This document shows positions 7,282 through 14,867 of a stretch of DNA of 36,906 nt, in pieces. The translations under genes and the position numbers were made by a program. Under the pieces are notes generated by a model, which had not been told where the DNA came from, made no database searches, and was given only the letters and a program-made list of their open reading frames with translations. The DNA is taken from contig JAGUYG010000005.1 of assembly GCA_020061465.1 (NCBI GenBank), positions 1 to 36,906 of the forward strand. The letters run 5' to 3'. The DNA is from Ignavibacteriales bacterium. GTDB lineage: Bacteria > Bacteroidota > Ignavibacteria > Ignavibacteriales > Ignavibacteriaceae. Every line of letters begins with the position of its first letter. Within the stretch, counting starts at the first letter, position 1.

Positions 7282-8433
7282 TCATGAATTTAATAAAGAT
7301 AATCTTTGGGCAGCTTCTTGAAGTATATGGTCTCGTTTCGCAAAACAAAACCTAGCTATTTTTTCCCCTTTATCTGAGCTGTAAAAAGCTTGTCCCGGAA
7401 CACAAGCAACTCCAGTTCTATTCAAAATCTCCATCGCTTTTTCTTTACTATTTTTTCCTTTTACATTTGAGATATCCGCTAAAACATAATATGCGCCTTT
7501 CGGAACTATTGGGTTTAATCCGCAGTCAGTAAGTGCGTTGCAGATTATTTCTCTTTTTTTAGAATAAGTAGTCTTAAGATTCAAATAAAACTCATCAGTT
7601 AAAAATTTTATTCCCGCAGTAACTCCGTTTTGTAATGGAGCAGGTGCGCACACGTACATTAAATCATGAACAAATCCAATCACTTCTTTAATATTTTTAT
7701 TACAAGCGATATAGCCAATCCTCCAACCGGTAATGCTAAATGTCTTGGAGTAGCCGCCAATTGTAATAACCGTGTCTTCAAATTCCTTAAAGGATCCCGG
7801 GCTAATATGCTCTTCATCATCATAAAGAAAATATTCATAAATCTCATCTGTGATCAAGTATATCTTTTTTTCTTTAGCAATTCTACATATCTCATAAATT
7901 TCATTTTTTGAAAATACCTTACCTGAAGGATTAGTAGGAGTGTTAAGTATTATTGCTTTTGTATTCTTTGTAATACTTTTTTTAAGTTTATCAAAGTCAA
8001 TATTCCAATTAGGGGCAGGCAATTCAAAATATACAGGACTCATATTTAGAGCAAGAATTGTATTGAGATGGTAACCATAGTATGGTTCGAAAAGAAGTAC
8101 TTCATCTTTCGGTTTTAGCAAAGCATATAAAACACAAAACAATGCCGCTGTAGATCCGTTTGTTACTATTATATTCTCTTCTGGATCAGCTTTTATTTTA
8201 TTATACTCAAATAATTTGGATGATAAGGCATTTCTTAATTCCAGGATCCCATCAAACCTAGTATAATGATTATTGCCTGCATCAATTGCTTCTTTTGCTG
8301 CTTTACTAATAACATCATTTATTTCAGTATCAGAAAATCCTTGTGATAAGTTGATACCATTCACTTTAGCACATTCAATGGACATATTCCGGATTTCAGA
8401 TTGAATTATTTTATTAGATATTTTTTCAAGCAT
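7282..8433 (-). CDS. Class I/II pyridoxal-phosphate aminotransferase
   Basis: This is a 383-residue fold-type I aminotransferase of the aspartate/aromatic group. Visible motifs are GSTAALFCVLYALLKP (cofactor phosphate loop, near 93), NTPTNPSGKVFS near 164, DEIYEYF near 199 (Asp pairing with the pyridine nitrogen) and GGYSKTFSITGWRIGY near 227 with the Schiff-base lysine. The length is normal and the start ATG has GGAA 7 nt upstream. Such enzymes usually act on amino acids or 2-oxo acids rather than nucleotide sugars. Next to an E1 alpha/beta pair and a sugar aminotransferase, it may supply an amino-acid-like decoration or amine. The substrate cannot be read from the sequence. Confidence 0.88.
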   Translation of the reverse strand: MLEKISNKIIQSEIRNMSIECAKVNGINLSQGFSDTEINDVISKAAKEAIDAGNNHYTRFDGILELRNALSSKLFEYNKIKADPEENIIVTNGSTAALFCVLYALLKPKDEVLLFEPYYGYHLNTILALNMSPVYFELPAPNWNIDFDKLKKSITKNTKAIILNTPTNPSGKVFSKNEIYEICRIAKEKKIYLITDEIYEYFLYDDEEHISPGSFKEFEDTVITIGGYSKTFSITGWRIGYIACNKNIKEVIGFVHDLMYVCAPAPLQNGVTAGIKFLTDEFYLNLKTTYSKKREIICNALTDCGLNPIVPKGAYYVLADISNVKGKNSKEKAMEILNRTGVACVPGQAFYSSDKGEKIARFCFAKRDHILQEAAQRLSLLNS

Positions 8434-8590
8434 TATTAAATTCCAATAGTTATTAAGTTATATTAGGCAGCATTTTGAACCCAAACCCTAAATTTGAGTT
8501 GTTCAAAAAGTAAATTATTATAATAAATAGAACGCTGATGACACTGATTTTGGCGGATTTTCGCAGATGATTTCAGTGTGAGTTAGTAAA

Positions 8591-9691
8591 TTATTTACCA
8601 TAGAATGAACGCACGACTTTAATCACGTAATCAATCTCCTCATCAAAAATTTCAACATTCATCGGTAAGGAACATACCTCACGGCTTAATGCTTCCGTTT
8701 CCGGAAATCCCCTATCAATAAGATTTAATCCTTTATGCTTGTAATAGGGTTTTCTGAATTGGGTTAATACACCGATACCATTTTTCTTAAGATAATCAGA
8801 GAACTCATTTCCTTGTTTTGAACGGACTGTATAATTTTGATAAACGTGATCAAATCCGGGAACATTATAATGCGGTAAAAGTAAGTCAGGGAGATGATTA
8901 AGACCTTCATAATATTTTTGAGCTACTTCTTTTCTTCTTTTAATCCATTTAGGAAAATGTTTCAACTTGACATCTAAAAAAGCAGCCTGAAGATTATCTA
9001 ATAAACATGTAAATCCATGCATATAATATTCACCACTATCTCTATCTTCCCCGTTATATCGTATTCTTTTCGCAAAAAAAGCAATATTTTCATCATCAGT
9101 TGTAATTGCGCCGCCATCACCATAACCGCCTAATATTTTAAACGGGTAAAAACTAAAGCAGCCGGTATTCCCCCAGGCACCTGCACCTTTTCCGTTTATA
9201 CTAGAACCTAAACTTTGACATGCATCTTCCACAATGTATAGATTATACTTTTTTGCTATTTCCATGATTACGGGCATGTCTGCCATCCAACCACTTAAAT
9301 GGACAGGCATTATTGCTTTTGTTTTATTTGTTATTACTTCTTCAATCTTAGTTACGTCAATATTAAAATCTTTGGCAACATCCACTAGGACAGGTGCAGC
9401 ACCAACATTCGGGATAGCGGAACAAGAAGCAACAAATGTATGTGCAGGCACAATGACTTCATCACCCGGTCCAATTCCTAATGCTCGAAGAGAAACTTGT
9501 AAAGCATCATATCCGCTATTCAATCCAACTGCATATTTTGTCCCTACAAATTTTGCCAGGTTATCTTCAAAATTCTTTAAGTGACCTCTATCTATGTAAT
9601 CGCCTTTTTCCATTACATCATGGTAAGCTGCATCTATTTCTTCTTTTATTAAATGATAATTTCTAACCGGATTAACAAATGGTACTTTCAC
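8591..9691 (-). CDS. DegT/DnrJ/EryC1/StrS-family nucleotide-sugar aminotransferase
   Basis: This is a 366-residue PLP enzyme that transfers an amino group to a keto group of a nucleotide sugar. Motifs seen are GLNSGYDALQVSLRAL, PAHTFVASCSAI, VEDACQSLGS and SFYPFKILGGYGDGGAI, where the lysine binds PLP, followed by the family-typical RIRYNGED. I chose the GTG at 9691 as start because AGGAG stands 7 nt before it and the protein then begins VKVPFVNP like other members. The frame continues upstream to 9760 only because it runs into the IS200-like element. It could be the missing aminotransferase for the wlbA/wlbB-type pathway encoded 18 kb upstream, or could serve the CapD or E1 products. Confidence 0.9.
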   Translation of the reverse strand: MKVPFVNPVRNYHLIKEEIDAAYHDVMEKGDYIDRGHLKNFEDNLAKFVGTKYAVGLNSGYDALQVSLRALGIGPGDEVIVPAHTFVASCSAIPNVGAAPVLVDVAKDFNIDVTKIEEVITNKTKAIMPVHLSGWMADMPVIMEIAKKYNLYIVEDACQSLGSSINGKGAGAWGNTGCFSFYPFKILGGYGDGGAITTDDENIAFFAKRIRYNGEDRDSGEYYMHGFTCLLDNLQAAFLDVKLKHFPKWIKRRKEVAQKYYEGLNHLPDLLLPHYNVPGFDHVYQNYTVRSKQGNEFSDYLKKNGIGVLTQFRKPYYKHKGLNLIDRGFPETEALSREVCSLPMNVEIFDEEIDYVIKVVRSFYGK

Positions 9692-9750
9692 TAAAGGTCT
9701 CCTATAAATATTTTTTTTGAAGATCATAAGAATAATGCATACTTCATGAG

Positions 9751-10300
9751 TTAACCCCACGATTTATCGTGGGGGTTACAGTACAGATGATTCAGGGCTT
9801 TAGCCATGATAAGAACTTTGTTATAAATTCTTCATACTCGCTTTTGAATGTCATTTTTTTATGATGCTCTTCTTGACATTTGATGTAATCCCGAACTTTA
9901 TCGAGCATTGATTCACTAACAGATACTGCAAAATACTCATCCGCCCATTCTAATTTCTGTTTTAGCAGTGAGTTCTTATTTGCCCAATATGCAGCTTCCC
10001 CTTTTATCAGTTGCATAACTTTTGCGATCGTAATATCAGCATTCAATGCTAACAAGCAATGTATGTGGTCCAAATCTCCATTAATAAAATCAATATGAAT
10101 CTGTTTCTCTTTTGCATTCTCACGGATATGCTGAAAAAGTTGTTGTCTAATATCCTTAAAGAGAACACGCTCATGGTTTTTCGTACCCCAAACTGCATGG
10201 ATCCATATTTTAACGTGTGACATAATTCATGTTGATGCAGGGCTAAAGCCCGAAGTCGTTTTTAGTATTTCCCTCCACACACTGAAGTGTGGGGTTTATG
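9751..10300 (-). mobile_element. IS200-like insertion element, about 550 bp
   Basis: A single HUH-transposase gene is bounded by subterminal hairpins, as in IS200/IS605 elements. The left hairpin is AACCCCACGAT/ATCGTGGGGGTT (9753-9777). The right one is CCACAC/GTGTGG with flanking C/G runs (about 10271-10294). GGGCTTTAGCC (9796-9806) and GGGCTAAAGCCC (about 10242-10253) form a further related pair just inside. There are no terminal inverted repeats or target duplications, which fits this class. The element separates the E1 beta gene from the DegT aminotransferase and reaches into the open frame upstream of the latter. The exact cleavage sites cannot be fixed without an empty-site comparison. 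Confidence 0.75.
9792..10223 (-). CDS. tnpA: IS200/IS605-family transposase TnpA (HUH, Y1)
   Basis: This 143-residue protein is the length of a stand-alone IS200 transposase. The metal-binding HUH motif appears as DHIHCLLAL near residue 71. The single catalytic tyrosine is probably the one in VRDYIKCQEEHHKK near 112. The fold begins with the typical VKIWIHAVWGTKNHERVL strand. Such enzymes cut and rejoin single-stranded DNA at hairpin ends. The frame looks intact, so the element could be active. A TnpB or serine-recombinase partner is absent. Confidence 0.92.
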   Translation of the reverse strand: MSHVKIWIHAVWGTKNHERVLFKDIRQQLFQHIRENAKEKQIHIDFINGDLDHIHCLLALNADITIAKVMQLIKGEAAYWANKNSLLKQKLEWADEYFAVSVSESMLDKVRDYIKCQEEHHKKMTFKSEYEEFITKFLSWLKP

Positions 10301-10342
10301 CAAAAAATATCTGTTTGATATCCATGAAAAAAGCTCGTGTCT

Positions 10343-11341
10343 TTATGATGAACCTTTTTTGAATATTTTACAGATAGATTCATAGATTTTTTTTTCGTTC
10401 AAATAATAAGCAGCTTCTAATGTTCTGCTTGCAGGAGCCGGTGTATCAGGGAGCGCTAATCTTTTAATAGGTGATTTTAAGTTGATACCGCTCTCGGCTA
10501 TTCTTGCTGAAATCTCTGCAGAAATTCCAAAACTTTTCCACCCCACATCTATAATAATCACTCTGCCGGTTTTCTTAACTGATTTTAATATTGTATTAGT
10601 ATCCAGCGGCTTGATTGATCTTAAATCAATTACCTCAGCGTCAATTCCATTTTCAATAAGTTTCGGAGTCACCTTTTCTACAAGAAAAGCTGAATATGAT
10701 ACCGAAATAATCGTTATGTCTTTGCCTTTTTTACGTACTGCAGCTTTACCGATTGGGACACTATATAATTCTGTGGGAACTACTCCTTTGTTACTGTATA
10801 ATAATCTTTCATCAATGAATACTACCGGATTAGGATCTAACACAGCAGAGATCATTAAACCTTTAGCATCATAAGGAGTTGACGGCATAACGACTTTTAA
10901 GCCCGGAATATGTGCAAACAATCCGTGCAATGCCTGTGAATGCTGCGCAGCTTGTTCACCCCCTCTATTAATAATTCCCCAAAAAACAACCGGTACAGAA
11001 ACTTTACCCCCGCTCATGTAAAACCAATTAGCCGCTTGATTTATTATTGGGTCGAATGCATACAACATAAAATCCATTCTTGGATGAACGACAATAGAAG
11101 GATACCCTGCAATCGAAGCTCCTATAGCCATTCCAGTCATTGCATTTTCCGAAACCGGAGTATCTATAACTCTCTTTTCACCAAACTTTTCCACTAATCC
11201 GTTGCAAGTATTCCCTACATACCAAGGGCTCTTCACACCTTGACCCATCAATAAAATACTTCTATTCTCATTCATCATCTGATGAAGTGCTTCATTTATT
11301 GCAAGGCTATACTCAAGTTCTCTTGGTTTATCTAAAGACAT
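10343..11341 (-). CDS. Thiamine-diphosphate 2-oxoacid dehydrogenase E1 component, beta subunit-like
   Basis: This 332-residue protein is closely like the beta subunit of pyruvate/acetoin-type E1. It shows DTPVSENAMTGMAIGASIAG (with the thiamine-activating Glu), NQAANWFYMSGG, GGEQAAQHSQALHGLFAHIP, PSTPYDAKGLM and a C-terminal transketolase C domain (VIDLRSIKPLDTNTILKS). The start is ATG at 11341, preceded by GGTGGAG and overlapping the 3' end of the alpha gene by 14 nt, so the two subunits are translationally coupled. The upstream open frame to 11416 is just overlap. No E2 or E3 is in the window. Inside a glycan locus a carboligase role making a two-carbon branched sugar, like that proposed for AviB1/AviB2 in avilamycin synthesis, is more likely than central metabolism, but this is inference. 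Confidence 0.88.
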   Translation of the reverse strand: MSLDKPRELEYSLAINEALHQMMNENRSILLMGQGVKSPWYVGNTCNGLVEKFGEKRVIDTPVSENAMTGMAIGASIAGYPSIVVHPRMDFMLYAFDPIINQAANWFYMSGGKVSVPVVFWGIINRGGEQAAQHSQALHGLFAHIPGLKVVMPSTPYDAKGLMISAVLDPNPVVFIDERLLYSNKGVVPTELYSVPIGKAAVRKKGKDITIISVSYSAFLVEKVTPKLIENGIDAEVIDLRSIKPLDTNTILKSVKKTGRVIIIDVGWKSFGISAEISARIAESGINLKSPIKRLALPDTPAPASRTLEAAYYLNEKKIYESICKIFKKGSS

Positions 11342-12311
11342 AATACTCCACCTCTTCTCCTTTAGGAAAGTTCGAAATTTGAGCTTTTTGATGGGCAGCA
11401 AATACCTGCGATTCAACTTTCTTGGAAATATTTAATAATTCTTTTTGTTCACATATTCTATTCTTAAGCATATACCTTTCCAATCTTTTAATCGGATCTT
11501 TCTTCTTCCACTTTTCAATTTCTTGTATTGGACGTATATCGGTTTGAGTTCCTTGAATATTATCACTTGGTCCAACATGTCCCCTCAACCTGTATGTTTT
11601 AAATTCTATGAAAACGGGTCCTTCTCCTTTTCTGCATGTACTAATTGCTTTTTCACAAACCGCTGTTGTTTTCAGAATATCATTGCCATCAACTTGAAAT
11701 GATTTTATTCCAAAAGCTCTTCCTATTTTATATACGGGATAATTAGGTCTCGTCTCTCTTATTGGCAAATGTGTAGAGTAGTAATTATTTTCGCATGAAA
11801 AAATGATCGGTAATTTTCTCAACGCAGCAAAATTAATTGATTCAAAAAGAACACCCTCCCCTGTACCGCCGTCACCGAAAAAGGCAACTGCTACATTTTT
11901 CTTTTTCTCATACTTAAACCCCAACGCTGCGCCTAATGTGAGCGATATTGTCCCGGCAACTATCGGTGCTGCACCAAGCATCCCAACTGATTTATCAATT
12001 ATATGCATAGAGCCCCCTCTCCCTCCGGCGCATCCATCCTCTTTGCAATAAATCTCAGCTACCATCGCTTCAAGATTCCCCCCTTTGACTATATAATGAC
12101 CATGTGAACGGTGATTGCCAAAGAAAACATCTTCTTTTTTTAGGTATGCAGAAAAACCTACAGCAACAGCTTCTTCGCCAGAATAAAGATGTACTGGACA
12201 TTTAATTCTACCATTTAATATTGGTTCGACAAAGCTTTCCTCAGTTCTTCTTATAAGAACCATTTGTTTATAAAGATTTAAAAGCTCTTTTTTTTTGTAA
12301 GAAATCTTCAT
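11328..12311 (-). CDS. Thiamine-diphosphate 2-oxoacid dehydrogenase E1 component, alpha subunit-like
   Basis: This 327-residue protein matches E1 alpha. Conserved segments are MVLIRRTEESF, HLYSGEEAVAVGFSAYL, NHRSHGHYIVKGG, GGRGGSMHI and the thiamine-diphosphate motif GDGGTGEG with ENNYYST about 28 residues on. A late YRLRGHVGPSD contains the histidine expected at the active site. The cofactor motifs look intact, so an active heterotetramer with the beta subunit encoded next is expected. AAAGGA lies just upstream of the ATG, only 9 nt after the phosphoglycosyl transferase stop, so it belongs to the same operon. Phosphorylation-site loops of mitochondrial type are not evident. The substrate is unknown. 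Confidence 0.88.
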   Translation of the reverse strand: MKISYKKKELLNLYKQMVLIRRTEESFVEPILNGRIKCPVHLYSGEEAVAVGFSAYLKKEDVFFGNHRSHGHYIVKGGNLEAMVAEIYCKEDGCAGGRGGSMHIIDKSVGMLGAAPIVAGTISLTLGAALGFKYEKKKNVAVAFFGDGGTGEGVLFESINFAALRKLPIIFSCENNYYSTHLPIRETRPNYPVYKIGRAFGIKSFQVDGNDILKTTAVCEKAISTCRKGEGPVFIEFKTYRLRGHVGPSDNIQGTQTDIRPIQEIEKWKKKDPIKRLERYMLKNRICEQKELLNISKKVESQVFAAHQKAQISNFPKGEEVEYYVFR

Positions 12312-12320
12312 CTCTTTCCT

Positions 12321-12920
12321 TTATTTAGGTAAGACTCTCTTAATTGTTTGCAAAATTAGTTTAACGTCTAAAAACATATTTTGCTCTTCTACGTATTTCA
12401 TCTGTAACCGCAACTTTTCAGGCCTAATCAGTTTCATATACGCTTCATCTGCATCTATAATACCGGAGTTCTCAATTATTTCCCCTTCATTATGAAATTT
12501 AATTGATGCGAAATCCGTAATACCGGGCCTAACTGTTAATATTTTTTTTTCTTCCTCAGTATATTGATCTACAAATTTTTGAACTTCAGGGCGAGGTCCA
12601 ACCAAACTCATATCTCCCCAAAAAACATTAATTAATTGAGAGAATTCGTCTAGTTTGTATTTTCTAATAAACATTCCAACTTTTGTTAACCTAAAATCAT
12701 TTTTACTAGTAGAGGCCGCACCGATATTATCAGCATCTACCACCATACTTCTAAATTTAAAAATGCAGAATGGTTTTCCATGCAATCCAACTCTCAACCC
12801 GCGAAAAAAAACTGGACCATTTGAATCCAATTTTATCCAAATCGCCATAATCAAAAAAAATGGGGATAATATTACAAGACCTAAACTTGAAAAAAAAATA
12901 TTAAATATTCGTTTTAGCAT
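12321..12920 (-). CDS. Initiating sugar phosphotransferase (small monotopic phosphoglycosyl transferase)
   Basis: This 199-residue protein of the bacterial sugar transferase family (PglC/WcaJ catalytic-domain type) transfers a sugar-1-phosphate from a UDP-sugar to undecaprenyl phosphate, starting the repeat unit. It has the single N-terminal re-entrant hydrophobic helix (FFSSLGLVILSPFFLIMAIWI), then GPVFFRGLRVGLHGKPF, the FKFRSM motif, the catalytic Asp-Glu in KYKLDEFSQLINV and WGDMSLVGPRPE followed by RPGITDFASI. At about 200 residues it is the short PglC-like form, lacking the extra N-terminal helices of WbaP/WcaJ. The sugar specificity is likely to follow the CapD product. A degraded relative remains at about 14690-14843. 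Confidence 0.92.
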   Translation of the reverse strand: MLKRIFNIFFSSLGLVILSPFFLIMAIWIKLDSNGPVFFRGLRVGLHGKPFCIFKFRSMVVDADNIGAASTSKNDFRLTKVGMFIRKYKLDEFSQLINVFWGDMSLVGPRPEVQKFVDQYTEEEKKILTVRPGITDFASIKFHNEGEIIENSGIIDADEAYMKLIRPEKLRLQMKYVEEQNMFLDVKLILQTIKRVLPK

Positions 12921-13353
12921 GAGTCAAATTTTCATTTTACTACACAAATAACTTACTTTACAAGAAACGGGTCAGTTCTTTGGACTAAACAATAATTTAT
13001 TCTAAGAGAATTTTTAAAATAAATCAGCCTAAAGTTGGAATTAGCGCGTCTATCTACTAATACAAATTTGGTTTAGAAGTCAACATCAAAAATTTCTTTT
13101 CGTAGGAGAATTATGATCATGATTATTTGGTTTGGTAATTCACTAACGAACTATAAGACTATATCAGTGAAATTAATAAAAATAATATAATTCACCGTAG
13201 CCGAAAACTTTTTCAATCAGTTTTCATTACCGTTGGCTATAGTATATCACTTATGTTTTTCTATTCTGGTTCAGACATACTTTGTTTTCCTAGTGTTGTC
13301 GAAGAATCATGATTTAGGTTTGTGTCTTAATAGTATACTATACCGCGCTCTTT
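12921..13353. other. 433-base AT-rich gene-free interval with a weak stem-loop
   Basis: No credible open frame on either strand. The only structure I see is a nested inverted repeat near 13195-13242: GAAAACT/AGTTTTC around a 9-nt loop, bracketed by TAGCC and GGCTA with an unpaired right side. It does not resemble the GC-rich palindromes elsewhere. It could hold a promoter for the phosphoglycosyl transferase and E1 genes, but no promoter motif convinces me. Confidence 0.4.
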
Positions 13354-14649
13354 TTAATATATAGCATTATTACCATGACCATCCTTCTGTCCATTACCAA
13401 CTGTTACTTTATTTTGTATTAAGAATTGCCCAAATATTTTGAAACCAAAGCGATTTATTCTTACTCCACTTCCAATAAATTTGAACCCCACTTTTAGACA
13501 AACTTTTATAGAAGGAATATTTGCATTTCTAGTTATATACCATATTTTTCTACTAGGTTGATAATACTTCTTAGTAATGAATTCAAGAGCAATTGGAGCA
13601 AGACCTTTTCCCCGAAAATCAGGATGTGTCCAAGTGCTAGTAACTTGTAAATCATTTCTGCTCATGAACCGCCAACGGAAGTATCTTGGAATTACACAAG
13701 ATCTGTGAACTATTCTACTATTTCTCTTTATATAAACAATACTATAATCCTTTGTAGAAAACAAATGAAGAAAATGCATAATGGACCAAAGGAGAAATCT
13801 CTTATTTAAAGAAGGAGGAAATATAGAACTCAGCGATGGTTTCCAAATAATTAAATTCTCAGGATAATAAAACTCAGTGGAATTCTCAGTATCCCTGTTG
13901 TAGAAGCTAAATTGTTTTTCCTTATTCACCATTATAATTTCATTATCTTTTCGTAACAGATAAGCAACCTGCCCTACTAGGAATGGGAAAATCCTACAAA
14001 CTAAAAAATAAATACTGGGAATATTTTTTGAAAGAAACCGTCCTATTGGTGGAATAAGCGCGCCTTTTTCCATTGTAATCAATTTAGTTTGGGTGCCCAC
14101 ATTAAAAAAATTCTTAAGTTTCTTTTTTGTTAGAGCATTATAATTCGGATTATTTGGTTTTGGTATTCGCCAGTCTATTAATAATATATAACCTCCAACT
14201 TTACAGACACGAATCATTTCATCGGCAATGGATTTACAAAGCGTATCATCTGGCAATATGGAAAACACTGTAGATTCATAAACTAAATCAAAAGTATTGT
14301 TTCCAAATTGCATTTTTGAGGCATCACATACATAAAAATTAGCCTGGGGGTAGAGGTCTTTTATTTTCTCAATATTTTCTTCTTGAATATCTACACCTGA
14401 TATATTTGATGCTTTATACCCAAGTCTTATTAACTGGAATAAATTTCCTCCTGATCCACATCCGACATCCAGCAATTTGTCATCTTCTTTTTCTCCTTCA
14501 ATAATTCTAATAGCCTTTACTAGAGAAACTTCGGAAGCCAAAGCTTGAAACAAAACTTCTGGATTCCTGAGCAAATCATTCCTGTATTTTCCTTTTCTTT
14601 CGTAATAACCCTTATACCATTCTCTCGTCTCTTCACTATTTTCTATCAT
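13354..14649 (-). CDS. Fusion of a SAM-dependent methyltransferase and a GNAT acetyltransferase
   Basis: This 431-residue protein has two parts. Residues about 1-200 form a class I methyltransferase, with the SAM motif LLDVGCGSGGNLFQL, the acidic GVDIQEENI and a VCDASKMQF loop. Residues about 260-415 look like a GCN5-type N-acetyltransferase: TSTWTHPDFRGKGLAPIALEFI is the acetyl-CoA loop, and ITRNANIPSIKVCLKVGFKFIG is the usual end with Asn and Gly-Phe. The ATG has AAGGAAG just upstream. Such a pair could methylate and acylate the same amino sugar, for example making an N-acyl or N-methyl group on a sugar from the nearby aminotransferases. The middle segment (200-260), with hydrophobic IPSIYFLVCRIFPFLVGQVAYLL, may touch the membrane. 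Confidence 0.8.
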   Translation of the reverse strand: MIENSEETREWYKGYYERKGKYRNDLLRNPEVLFQALASEVSLVKAIRIIEGEKEDDKLLDVGCGSGGNLFQLIRLGYKASNISGVDIQEENIEKIKDLYPQANFYVCDASKMQFGNNTFDLVYESTVFSILPDDTLCKSIADEMIRVCKVGGYILLIDWRIPKPNNPNYNALTKKKLKNFFNVGTQTKLITMEKGALIPPIGRFLSKNIPSIYFLVCRIFPFLVGQVAYLLRKDNEIIMVNKEKQFSFYNRDTENSTEFYYPENLIIWKPSLSSIFPPSLNKRFLLWSIMHFLHLFSTKDYSIVYIKRNSRIVHRSCVIPRYFRWRFMSRNDLQVTSTWTHPDFRGKGLAPIALEFITKKYYQPSRKIWYITRNANIPSIKVCLKVGFKFIGSGVRINRFGFKIFGQFLIQNKVTVGNGQKDGHGNNAIY

Positions 14650-14689
14650 AACTTCCTTCTAAAAGTATTATTTTTAAGTTTTGCCTGTC

Positions 14690-14843
14690 AAAAACAAGAT
14701 TATTCCCCAAACCGAACCCAAACCATGCTTTCGCTTGGTGAACCACAGTTTCTAAATCATAGGAAAAACCGAATAATCAACAGGGGCAAGAAGACGATAA
14801 GGCCAACGGAAGAAAGGACGATGTCTAACAAACGTTTTAACAT
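14690..14843 (-). pseudogene. Remnant of a second phosphoglycosyl transferase
   Basis: From ATG at 14843 the minus strand reads MLKRLLDIVLSSVGLIVFLP followed by LLII, the hallmark N-terminal helix of the bacterial sugar transferase family and very like the intact gene at 12321-12920. The frame stops at 14757 after 28 codons. Beyond it a short stretch (GSPSESMVWVRFGE) still recalls the family's GSPGPVFF-RVGE region before another stop. Nothing of the catalytic core is left. It lies just behind the GT2 gene, which suggests that the initiating enzyme of this locus has been replaced. Confidence 0.6.
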
Positions 14844-14867
14844 GATTTTGCAAAGAAATTTTATATT

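Noticed and set aside
9792-10223. Transposase as a REP-associated (RAYT) housekeeping enzyme that made the palindromes
   Set aside because: It has its own element hairpins and the short IS200 length, and none of the other palindromes resemble its ends.
10343-12311. E1 alpha/beta as the housekeeping pyruvate dehydrogenase
   Set aside because: No E2 or E3 nearby, and the genes are spaced tightly with the phosphoglycosyl transferase; a glycan role is more likely, though not proven.
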